A stretch of DNA of 64,000 nucleotides from Planctomycetota bacterium (GTDB lineage Bacteria; Planctomycetota; UBA1135; UBA2386). The position numbers and the translations under genes were made by a program. Below the pieces are notes generated by a model. That model saw nothing but the letters and a program-made list of their open reading frames with translations, searched no databases and was not told where the DNA came from. This document shows positions 41,711 through 50,345 of this stretch, in pieces. The DNA lies in NCBI GenBank assembly GCA_021776805.1, contig JAJFFD010000066.1, forward strand, positions 36,490 through 100,489. The letters run 5' to 3'. Numbering within the stretch: position 1 is the stretch's first letter; every line of letters starts with the position of its first letter.

Positions 41711-41830
41711 ATGAAGGTCAGATCCAGCGTTAGAAGAATGTGTGAGAGTTGCCGAGTGGTGCGACGCCGAGGCGTAGTGCGTGTCATTTGTAAGGCCAAT
41801 CCCCGCCACAAGCAGCGTCAAGGACGCTGA
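41711..41830 (+). CDS. rpmJ: 50S ribosomal protein L36 (39 aa; absent from the ORF track because short)
   Basis: [40 protein letters not shown]2HC-like zinc ribbon. Confidence 0.95.
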   Translation: MKVRSSVRRMCESCRVVRRRGVVRVICKANPRHKQRQGR

Positions 41831-41839
41831 GGAGCAGAT

Positions 41840-42217
41840 ATGCCACGAGTACTCGGTGTAGACATTCCCAATGAAAAGCGACTCGAAGTCGCCATTACCT
41901 ACCTGTTTGGAATCGGTCCGACCACAGCCAGGAAGCTGCTCAAAGAGCTGTCCATGCGCGGAGATGTTCGCGCCAAGGACCTCTCTGATGAGGAGGTTGC
42001 GCGTCTGGCCAGCCACATCGATGCCAACTACACCGTGGAAGGCACGCTCCGCCGCCAGGTTCTCAGCAACCTGAACCGGCTCAAGGACATATCCTGCTAC
42101 CGTGGACTGCGGCATCGCCGTGGTCTGCCGGTGCGCGGGCAGCGGACTCGCTGCAACGCGCGTAGCCGTAAGGGGCCGCGCAAGACTGTGGCCAACAAGA
42201 AGATCCTGAGGAAGTAA
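41840..42217 (+). CDS. rpsM: 30S ribosomal protein S13
   Basis: [66 protein letters not shown]. Confidence 0.97.
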   Translation: MPRVLGVDIPNEKRLEVAITYLFGIGPTTARKLLKELSMRGDVRAKDLSDEEVARLASHIDANYTVEGTLRRQVLSNLNRLKDISCYRGLRHRRGLPVRGQRTRCNARSRKGPRKTVANKKILRK

Positions 42218-42223
42218 TCAGCA

Positions 42224-42604
42224 ATGGCCGAAGCCAGAAAGAAGAGGATGCGGAAGAACGTGGGGCGAGCGATCGCCTACGTCAAAGCATCCTTCAACAA
42301 CACTCACATCACCGTGACAGATACGAGTGGCCAGGTCATCGCCTGGGACTCTGCTGGATCGATTGGCTTCAAAGGCAGTCGTAAGAGCACCCCTTTTGCC
42401 GCCACCAAGGCTGGACAGAAGGTTGCGGACAAGATCCGCAAGATGGGTGTTCACGAGCTGCAAGTGAAGGTAAAGGGCCCGGGTTCGGGCCGTGAATCCG
42501 CGATCCGCTCCCTCGGTGGGGGTGGTATCGAGATCAAGTCGATCGAGGACATTACTCCCCTCCCTCATAACGGCTGCAGGCCCAGGAAGAAGCGAAGAGT
42601 CTGA
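42224..42604 (+). CDS. rpsK: 30S ribosomal protein S11
   Basis: [60 protein letters not shown]. Confidence 0.98.
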   Translation: MAEARKKRMRKNVGRAIAYVKASFNNTHITVTDTSGQVIAWDSAGSIGFKGSRKSTPFAATKAGQKVADKIRKMGVHELQVKVKGPGSGRESAIRSLGGGGIEIKSIEDITPLPHNGCRPRKKRRV

Positions 42605-43230
42605 TGGCTAGGATTGCAGGAAAAGTTTGCAAGCTCTGTAGGCGGGAAGGCATGAAGCTCTTCCTGAAGGGTCAGCGCTGCTTCTCTGAAAAGTGTGGGA
42701 TCAACCGGCGTGACTATCCACCCGGGCCGCATGTTCGACGCATGCGCAAGACCACTGACTATTGCGTTCAATTGCGCGAGAAGCAGAAGGCCAAGCGGAT
42801 CTATGGTGTTCTCGAGCGTCAATTCCAGCGCTACTTCCAGACCGCTGTGCGGCAGAAGGGCAACACGGGTGAGAACCTCCTCGTTCTGCTGGAGCGGCGC
42901 TTGGATAACGTAGTTCTCAACCTCGGTCTCACTCTGTCACGCTTTGATGCCCGCCAGTCGATCGCACACGGTCACATCCGTGTGAACGGCCGGCGCATGG
43001 ACATTCCGAGCTATCTCGTTCAGTCAGGTGACTTGATCGAGATTCACGGCAAAGACAAGATCAAGAAGAAGGCCGGTGAAGCGGTCGAGATCAACAAGGG
43101 CCAGGCGGTTCCAGCCTGGTTGGAGCCCGTTCCTGGTGACCTCAAGGGCAAGGTCAACTCTCTGCCCAAGCGCGAGGATGTTCCACATCCGATCAACGAG
43201 CACCTGATCGTTGAGCTTTGTTCGCGATGA
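42604..43230 (+). CDS. rpsD: 30S ribosomal protein S4 (C+ type)
   Basis: CKLCRREGMKLFLKGQRCFSEKC; RRDYPPGPH; S4 domain RLDNVVLNLGLTLSRFDARQSIAHGHIRVNGRR. Confidence 0.98.
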   Translation: MARIAGKVCKLCRREGMKLFLKGQRCFSEKCGINRRDYPPGPHVRRMRKTTDYCVQLREKQKAKRIYGVLERQFQRYFQTAVRQKGNTGENLLVLLERRLDNVVLNLGLTLSRFDARQSIAHGHIRVNGRRMDIPSYLVQSGDLIEIHGKDKIKKKAGEAVEINKGQAVPAWLEPVPGDLKGKVNSLPKREDVPHPINEHLIVELCSR

Positions 43231-43281
43231 TCTGTGACTAACCGATTCACCCGACCGATCGTCGGGTGAGGAGAAAATTGT

Positions 43282-44286
43282 ATGCGTATTCGCTGGCGTA
43301 ATTTCGAGTTGCCTTCTCAAGTCCGGATGGACGAGGACACGGCAAGCGATTCCTACGGCAAGTTCACTGTCGAGCCCTTCGAACGTGGTTTTGGAACCAC
43401 GATTGGCAACGGTCTGCGACGTGTTCTGCTCTCGTCAATCGAGGGCACCGCGGTGACTTCGGTCAACATCGAAGGAGTGGTCCATGAGTATTCGACCATC
43501 CCTGGTGTCTACGAAGATGTCACGCGCATCATCCTCAACATCAAGAAGCTGCGCGTGCGCATGCATAGCGATGCTCCGACCACGATCCGCCTCGATGTCA
43601 ATCAGAAGGGTGACGTCACGGCTGGCATGATTGAGGCCGATCAGAACGTCGAAGTAGTGAACCCGGATCTCAAGATCTGCACGCTCACCGATGATGTTCG
43701 CTTCTGTGCCGAGATCCAGGTCAAGAAGGGGCGCGGTTACGTGGTCGCCGAAGACAACGTTGCCGATGACATGGAAGTTGGGACGATCCCCTGTGATTCG
43801 ATCTTCTCCCCTGTCTATCGCGTCAAGTACGCCATCGAGAACACCCGGGTCGGCAAGTTCACCAACTATGACCGCCTGGTGCTCGAGATCTGGACCGATG
43901 CGACTGTCAGCCCTGAGATGGCCCTGGTTGAGGCCAGCAAGATCTATCGCAAGCACCTCAACCCCTTCGTTCAGTACTTCGAGCTGAAGGAAGACCTTGC
44001 CGTCGAGGGCGGTGGATTGGCGCCTGAGGGTGACGAGTCGGCCAAGAAGCGTGAACTCGAAGATCTCCTCTCCAAGTCGGTGGATATCCTGGATCTCTCG
44101 GTCCGGGCAAAGAACTGCCTCGATTCGGAGAACATCACGACTCTTCGCGAGTTGGTCCGTTTTGCAGAGCCTGAGATCCTCAAGGTGCGCAACTTCGGCA
44201 AGACCTCCCTCAAGGAGGTCAAGAACAAGATTTCGGCCCTTGGACTCACGCTCGGAATGAGCGTGGACGAGTCCGTGCCGAACTGA
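43282..44286 (+). CDS. rpoA: DNA-directed RNA polymerase subunit alpha
   Basis: GKFTVEPFERGFGTTIGNGLRRVLLSSIEGTAVT; CTD LSVRAKNCLDSENITTLRELVRFAEPEILKVRNFGKTSLKEVK. Confidence 0.98.
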   Translation: MRIRWRNFELPSQVRMDEDTASDSYGKFTVEPFERGFGTTIGNGLRRVLLSSIEGTAVTSVNIEGVVHEYSTIPGVYEDVTRIILNIKKLRVRMHSDAPTTIRLDVNQKGDVTAGMIEADQNVEVVNPDLKICTLTDDVRFCAEIQVKKGRGYVVAEDNVADDMEVGTIPCDSIFSPVYRVKYAIENTRVGKFTNYDRLVLEIWTDATVSPEMALVEASKIYRKHLNPFVQYFELKEDLAVEGGGLAPEGDESAKKRELEDLLSKSVDILDLSVRAKNCLDSENITTLRELVRFAEPEILKVRNFGKTSLKEVKNKISALGLTLGMSVDESVPN

Positions 44287-44335
44287 GAGACCCAACGACA
44301 CGCCTTAGCCACGCTAGACTGCGACTGGTGCCACG

Positions 44336-44728
44336 ATGAGACACAGAGTACTTGGAAAGAGCCTGAACCGGAGCCCGAGCCATCGGATGGCCATGGAGCG
44401 CAACTTTGTTTGCTCCGTGATCAAGTCCGAGCGGGTCGTGACCACCCTGGCCAAGGCCAAGTCACTGCGTCGCAACGTGGAGAAGATGATCACCTTGGGT
44501 AAGGAGAAGAGCCTGCCGCGTTTCCGACGGGCTATCTCCTACCTCAATGACAAGGATGCCGCCCGCAAGCTCTTTGATGAGCTGGGTCCGCGCTACGCCA
44601 ATCGGCAGGGTGGCTACACGCGTGTCGTGCGTTTGTCCGGCTACCGCATCGGTGATGGCGCCCCCAAGGCCATCCTCGAACTTGTCGACAACAAGGTCCT
44701 CGAGCGGCAGCTTGGGATGGAAGACTAG
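44336..44728 (+). CDS. rplQ: 50S ribosomal protein L17
   Basis: MRHRVLGKSLNRSPSHRMAMERNFVCSVIKSERVVTTLAKAK. Confidence 0.97.
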   Translation: MRHRVLGKSLNRSPSHRMAMERNFVCSVIKSERVVTTLAKAKSLRRNVEKMITLGKEKSLPRFRRAISYLNDKDAARKLFDELGPRYANRQGGYTRVVRLSGYRIGDGAPKAILELVDNKVLERQLGMED

Positions 44729-47700
44729 CGTCGGGTAAAGGAGAGATTCTCCTGCCCGACCAAGCCCATCAGTTCTTCCAGTAGATCGTCGCTAAGTGCG
44801 ACGTTGTACTGGCTGCCGGCGCGTACGCGGTAAGTGGCATCGTCTTCTGCCATCTCAAAGAGCAGGCGATGATCGCCGCGGTGCTTTTCGGTGCTGGTTT
44901 TGATGGCCTCCAGCATGTGCTCGTCGAACTTGTTCGCTTCGATTTTCAGGACGAGTCCATGTACCTCGGAGGCGACCACGTGTTCGCCGGACTTGACTTC
45001 GTCGACGAGCATGGCGGCCTCTTCGCCAGAGCTATCAAGTCTGCCACGAATGATCACGATGGCGTCATCGACCAACTGCTCGCGCATCTCCTCATAGGCG
45101 CGAGTAAAGACAGTGGCTGCGACCGTTCCGTGTAAGTCCTCCAACTGGAAGCGGGCCATCTTCTTGCCCGCGTTACGCCCCTTGCGGACCGTTATGGGGC
45201 GCACGGCGCTGATCATGCCCGCGATACGGATCTCGTCTCCCTCCTCGAGGTCCTGGAGATCCCGTGAATCTTGGCCGGCAATGCGGGCCAGAAAAGCACC
45301 TCGGCGATGGAAGGGGTGCCCGGAGAGATAGAAGCCCAGGGCCTGCTTTTCCATGCTCAGCCGCTCGAGTTCTCCCCAGTCCTCTGCGTCGCGTCCGTTC
45401 TGGCTGTCGGCTTCCTTGTTCGGCCCTGCTTCGGGCATCATTGCGAAGAGGCTTCCCTGACCCTTGCGGCGATCTTCTCTTGCCATTGCCGAGCTGCGCA
45501 AGGCTGGTTCGATGCCGGCTACGGCGGCCTTGCGAGAGCCTTCGATGTTGTCGAGTGCTCCGGCGCAGATCAGCGCCTCGAGAGCTGTCTTGTTGAGCAG
45601 GGTTTGATCGACAGTTTCGCAGAGGTCTTCGAGACCTCGGAAGTTCTGCTTCTCTTGACGGCGTTCCGGTATGAGCTCAGCGACCTTGGAGCCAACGCCT
45701 TTGATTGCACCGAGCCCGTAGCGAAGTGCCTTGTCCTCCACATTGAAGTAGGCCTGACTGTTGTTGACGTCGGGGGGGAGGATCGGAATCTCTTTGCGAC
45801 GGAGTTCGTCGATAAACTCCTTCAGCTTGTCGGAGTTGCCGCTTTCAACTGTCATGTTGGCGGCAATGAACTCGAGTGGATAGTGCGCCTTTAGCCAGGC
45901 CGTCTGATAGGTAATAAGGGCGTAGGCTGCGGAGTGGGACTTGTTGAAGCCGTAGCCGGCGAAGTACTCGATGGTCTCGAATAGCTCTCGCGATGAGTTG
46001 CGGTTGTGGCCGCTGCTGACCGCCCCGTCCACGAACTGCTCCTTGAACTTGGCCATGACCTCTGGCTTCTTCTTACCCATCGCCTTTCTGAGAGAGTCTG
46101 CCTCGTTCATGCTGAAGCCAGCGAGAACGTTGGCGATACGCATGACTTGCTCCTGATAGACAATGACTCCGTAGGTCTCTTCGAGGATCTCCTTCAGGCT
46201 CTCATGGGGGAAGGCGATCTCTTCTTCGCCGTGCTTGCGTCGCACGAACATGTCTGCCATCCCAGAGCCCAGAGGCCCAGGACGATAGAGAGCCAAGACT
46301 GCGATGATTTCCTCGAACTTGTCGGGCTTCAGGCGACTGAGCAAGTCGCGCATGCCGCTCGACTCCAGCTGGAAGACGCCGAGGGTGTCGCCTCGGCTCA
46401 TGAGTTCGTAGGTCGCGTTATCGACGAGTGGGAGATTATCGATGTCGATTTTCACATCGTGAATCTCGAGGATGAGACGGCAAGCCTCCTGCAGAATGGT
46501 CAGGGTCTTTAGTCCGAGGAAGTCGACCTTTAGAAGGCCCACTTCTTCGAGATCCGTCATCTGCCATTGGGTGATGATGTCCTCGCCGCTCTTGCACAGG
46601 GGCACGTAGTCGAACAGTGGACGGTCAGCGACCACCACTCCGGCGGCGTGGATCGAGGAGTGGCGCACCACTCCTTCGAGCTTCACGCCCATCTCAAAGA
46701 GCCGGCGGCTGCTGGCTGACTCCTCGCGAATGGCCTGAAGTTCCTTGTCTGTCTCGAGGGCATCCGCCAGGGAGGCGCCGGGCCCCTGCGGGACCTTCTT
46801 GGCGATGCGGTCGACCTCTTGGAGGGGGACCTCTAGCACGCGCCCTACATCGCGCAGAACCCCGCGGCTGGCCATGGTGCCAAAGGTGATGATCTGGGAG
46901 ACACAGTCCTCGCCATACTTGTTCCGCACATAGTCGATGACTTCGTCGCGGCGATTGCCGCAGAAGTCGATGTCGATGTCCGGCATGCTGATGCGAGAGG
47001 CATTCAGGAAGCGTTCAAAGATCAGGTTGTAGCGGAGAGGGTCGATGTCGGTGATCCGCAGCGCATAGGCCACGATCGATCCGGCTGCCGAGCCACGGCC
47101 CGGTCCAACGGGAATGCCCTGATCCCGGGCGAAATTGATGAAGTCCGCGGTGATCAGGAAGTAGCTGGCGAATCCCTGTTCACGAATGACCGTGATCTCG
47201 TAGTCGAGACGCTCCTTGATGGTCGTAGTGATTTCGCCGTAGCGCTGCTCGGTCCCTTCATAGCAGAGCCGGACGAAGAGATCCTCTGGATCCTCTTCAT
47301 CTCCTGTTTCGAAAACCGGCAGGTGGTAGGTCTTGAAGTCGATCTCCACCTCGCAACGTTCAGCGATTTCGACTGTGCTTGCTAGCGCCTGCGGGACATC
47401 GGCGAAGAGCTCCCGCATCTCGGCTGCAGTCTTGAAGTAGAGGTCGCGTGAGGGCAAGCGCAGTCGGTTCTCGTCGCTGACATTCTTGCCGCTGCGAATG
47501 CAGGTCATGATGTCCTGCGCGACCCAGTCCTCCTGCTGCAGATAGTGGACGTCATTGGTGGCCACTATCGGAATGTTCAGGCGCTTGTGGAGCTCGATCA
47601 GGAGCGGGTTGATTTGCTTCTGCGCTTCGATCCCGGTCTCTAGAAGTTCGAGATAGAAGTTCTCCTTGCCGCAGATTTCCTGCAGCTCGCTGGCACAGCG

Positions 47701-48165
47701 AGCGGCGGCCGGCACGTCGTCCGCCTGCAAGAGCCTGGCGATCTCGCCGCTACTGTCGCCGGAGAGCACGATGAGTCCTTCGCTGTGTTCGGCGAGAGCC
47801 TCGCGGTCGATTCGCGGGCGATAGTGAAAACCCTCGAGGTGGCCGAGGCTGGAGAGCCGCTTCAGGTTTTCGAAGCCCGGGTTCGAGCTAGCGAGCAGGG
47901 TCAGCTGGTGGGTGGGGTTGGCAGGGCCGCTCGCCACCTTGCGGCTCTCTGCGGCGCAAAAGGCCACCATGCCTAGAATCGGCTTGATGCCTGCAGCAGC
48001 GCATCCCTTGTAGAACTCGATGGCCCCAAATAGATTGCCATTGTCCGTGAGTGCCAGCGCGGGCTGCTCATCGGCGACGGCGGCGGCGATGAGACCCGGG
48101 ATTCGGGCTGGAGCGCTGAGTAGGCTGTAGTGGCTGTGGCTGCGTAGGTGGACGAAGTTCGTCAT
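44725..48165 (-). CDS. dnaE: DNA polymerase III subunit alpha (DnaE)
   Basis: PHP domain FVHLRSHSHYSLL; GPGRGSAAGSIVAYALRITDIDPL; MPDIDIDF; GYGFNKSHSAAYALITYQTAWLKAHYP. Confidence 0.97.
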   Translation of the reverse strand: MTNFVHLRSHSHYSLLSAPARIPGLIAAAVADEQPALALTDNGNLFGAIEFYKGCAAAGIKPILGMVAFCAAESRKVASGPANPTHQLTLLASSNPGFENLKRLSSLGHLEGFHYRPRIDREALAEHSEGLIVLSGDSSGEIARLLQADDVPAAARCASELQEICGKENFYLELLETGIEAQKQINPLLIELHKRLNIPIVATNDVHYLQQEDWVAQDIMTCIRSGKNVSDENRLRLPSRDLYFKTAAEMRELFADVPQALASTVEIAERCEVEIDFKTYHLPVFETGDEEDPEDLFVRLCYEGTEQRYGEITTTIKERLDYEITVIREQGFASYFLITADFINFARDQGIPVGPGRGSAAGSIVAYALRITDIDPLRYNLIFERFLNASRISMPDIDIDFCGNRRDEVIDYVRNKYGEDCVSQIITFGTMASRGVLRDVGRVLEVPLQEVDRIAKKVPQGPGASLADALETDKELQAIREESASSRRLFEMGVKLEGVVRHSSIHAAGVVVADRPLFDYVPLCKSGEDIITQWQMTDLEEVGLLKVDFLGLKTLTILQEACRLILEIHDVKIDIDNLPLVDNATYELMSRGDTLGVFQLESSGMRDLLSRLKPDKFEEIIAVLALYRPGPLGSGMADMFVRRKHGEEEIAFPHESLKEILEETYGVIVYQEQVMRIANVLAGFSMNEADSLRKAMGKKKPEVMAKFKEQFVDGAVSSGHNRNSSRELFETIEYFAGYGFNKSHSAAYALITYQTAWLKAHYPLEFIAANMTVESGNSDKLKEFIDELRRKEIPILPPDVNNSQAYFNVEDKALRYGLGAIKGVGSKVAELIPERRQEKQNFRGLEDLCETVDQTLLNKTALEALICAGALDNIEGSRKAAVAGIEPALRSSAMAREDRRKGQGSLFAMMPEAGPNKEADSQNGRDAEDWGELERLSMEKQALGFYLSGHPFHRRGAFLARIAGQDSRDLQDLEEGDEIRIAGMISAVRPITVRKGRNAGKKMARFQLEDLHGTVAATVFTRAYEEMREQLVDDAIVIIRGRLDSSGEEAAMLVDEVKSGEHVVASEVHGLVLKIEANKFDEHMLEAIKTSTEKHRGDHRLLFEMAEDDATYRVRAGSQYNVALSDDLLEELMGLVGQENLSFTRR

Positions 48166-48183
48166 GCTTGCCGGTCAGTCGTC

Positions 48184-49185
48184 TCAGCCCATCAGGTGTG
48201 CCAGGATCGCCTTTTGCGCGTGCACTCTGTTTTCTGCCTGGTCGTAGATCACCGATCGTGGTGAGTCGACAACCTCGTCCGATGCTGCCACGTTGCGACG
48301 CAGGGGCAGTGGATGCATGAACAGAGCGTTGTTGGTCAGGTCCATCGTTTCCTTGTCGATGAGCCATGACTTCAGTGACCGCTTCACCATGGCCTCACGC
48401 TCCGGATCGTTCCAGTACTTGACCGCCCCCCAGGAGCGGCTGTAGAGCACATCGGTGCCACGCGCTCCCTCCGCAAGGTCGTTGACCACGCGCAGACTGC
48501 CACCGCTGTCTTCGCTGCGTGCATTGACGGTGGTCATGATCTCCTCGTCGAGCTCGAAGCCGAGGGGGTGGGCGATGGTGACATCCATGCCCAGGGTCGC
48601 CGCCAAGGTGAGCACCGAGTGGCAGGGGCCCATGTTCTTGGGCTTGGGGTTGTCGGACCAGGCGAGGGTGAACTTACGTCCCTTCAGGTTGAGGAGATTC
48701 CGCTTCATAGTCACCATGTCGGCGACCGCCTGGCAGGGATGCTCCAGGGTGGATTCCAAGTTGATGATCGGAATGTTGGCGTGTTCCGCATAGCTATGCA
48801 GAAGAAGTTCGTGCCGATCCATTTCCCAGGATTCGGTTCGCCTCAGTTGGCGAATGCCCAGCGCATCCACGTACCGGGACAGGGTATGCGCCGCGTCCTT
48901 GACGTGCTCTTCCGCCTTGCCATCCATGACCACCTGATCTTCAGGTTCCATGTCATAGATCTCCTTGTCGGCGAAGATGTTGATGCAGTGCCCGCCAAGC
49001 TGGACCGTGGCGACCTCGAAGGAGACACGAGTTCGCAGGCTGCGGTTGAAGAAGAGTAATCCGATGGTGCGGCCATCGAGCACTTTCGTATTGCGCTTGC
49101 CGCGCATTTGCTCGGTGAGCTCGAGGATGTTCTCGAGTTCTTCTCGGCCCAGATCGGATGCGGAAAGAAGATCGCGCTTGCTCAC
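48184..49185 (-). CDS. N-acetylornithine-type carbamoyltransferase (ornithine transcarbamylase superfamily)
   Basis: FFNRSLRTRVSFEVATVQLGGH; VMDGKAEEH; EHPCQAVADMV; LTNNALFMHPLPLRRNV; probable GTG start at 49185. Confidence 0.82.
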   Translation of the reverse strand: MSKRDLLSASDLGREELENILELTEQMRGKRNTKVLDGRTIGLLFFNRSLRTRVSFEVATVQLGGHCINIFADKEIYDMEPEDQVVMDGKAEEHVKDAAHTLSRYVDALGIRQLRRTESWEMDRHELLLHSYAEHANIPIINLESTLEHPCQAVADMVTMKRNLLNLKGRKFTLAWSDNPKPKNMGPCHSVLTLAATLGMDVTIAHPLGFELDEEIMTTVNARSEDSGGSLRVVNDLAEGARGTDVLYSRSWGAVKYWNDPEREAMVKRSLKSWLIDKETMDLTNNALFMHPLPLRRNVAASDEVVDSPRSVIYDQAENRVHAQKAILAHLMG

Positions 49186-49229
49186 CGTCGCTGATTCGCC
49201 CTGAAAAGCTAGGATGATAGAACAGCAAC

Positions 49230-49691
49230 ATGTCGCCGACAAGCAAGGAAGACGAGCTAGCCATGCAACGCTGCCTCGAGCTCGCGCGGGAGGCCGGGGA
49301 GCGTGGCGAGGTGCCTGTTGCTGCGATTATTTGTCTCGAGGGAAAGATAGTTGGCGAGGGGGCAAATGCCTGTGTGGAGCATGCCAATCCTCTCGAGCAT
49401 GCGGAAATGGTCGCCCTGCACGCGGCCTTTCGCTCCACCAAAGACGCACGCCTTCCCGGTGCCGTCCTGTATTGCAGCCTGGAGCCCTGCTTCATGTGTA
49501 CGGGGGCTATTCTGCATTCTCGGATTCAGCGCATCGTCTTTGCGGCCCGAGATCCCAAATTTGGGGCCTGTGCCTCATTGGCCCAGCTGCCTCTGGATAC
49601 TCGGCTGAATCACCGCTGCGAGGTCAGCGAAGGGCTGATGGCGGAAGAGAGTGCCGAGCTTCTCCGCGAGTTCTTCCGTCGTCTGCGTTGA
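49230..49691 (+). CDS. tadA: tRNA-specific adenosine deaminase (TadA-like)
   Basis: GEVPVAAIICLEGKIVGEGAN; HAEMVAL; SLEPCFMCTGAILHSRI. Confidence 0.93.
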   Translation: MSPTSKEDELAMQRCLELAREAGERGEVPVAAIICLEGKIVGEGANACVEHANPLEHAEMVALHAAFRSTKDARLPGAVLYCSLEPCFMCTGAILHSRIQRIVFAARDPKFGACASLAQLPLDTRLNHRCEVSEGLMAEESAELLREFFRRLR

Positions 49692-49737
49692 AAACGCTCC
49701 CCGATCCAGGAGAATCCGCAGCCCACTGAGCCCTCGC

Positions 49738-49829
<92 letters not shown>

Positions 49830-49835
49830 CTTCCT

Positions 49836-49865
49836 CTTGGCGCCGCAGTTAACTGCGGCGCCAAG
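49836..49865. repeat. 30-bp perfect palindrome immediately downstream of tRNA-Ser(CGA)
   Basis: CTTGGCGCCGCAGTTAACTGCGGCGCCAAG. Confidence 0.95.
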
Positions 49866-49998
49866 ATGGGGGAAACGCATTGCAGTAGGGAGGAGCCTGG
49901 GTTATGGATTCCCGTCCCCGCTCCGTCCCTGCCGGGAATGTGTGTCGGGGGCTCCGCCGAGCCGCGGAGCCTCTCGTCTGGATCTGTCAGGCCTCTAC

Positions 49999-50092
<94 letters not shown>

Positions 50093-50149
50093 CTTTCATC
50101 GCCAACGGGCGGCCTGGCCGGGCAGGACAGTCGAGATTCCGCGCGGCTC

Positions 50150-50268
50150 CAGGAGGTGCAGATCAACGGGTCCCTTGCGAGTGGACGCTGTGAACCTGGT
50201 CAGACCGGGAACGGAGCAGCCATAAGCATGTTGTTCGCTGTGCTAGGATCACCTGCTGGTCTGCACCT
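50150..50268 (+). ncRNA. ffs: Bacterial small signal recognition particle RNA (4.5S type), approximate ends
   Basis: tgaacctggtcagaccgggaacggagcagcc (GGAA tetraloop and asymmetric AGCA loop of SRP domain IV); ends pair ggtgcagatca / tggtctgcacc; lies upstream of dnaX. Confidence 0.85.
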
Positions 50269-50345
50269 TCCGGCGCCGGTCTTCGATGGATGCCTCCCCA
50301 TGCGCTATGATCCGGCTTCCTGCATACCGCAGCAGCCTCCTCAGC

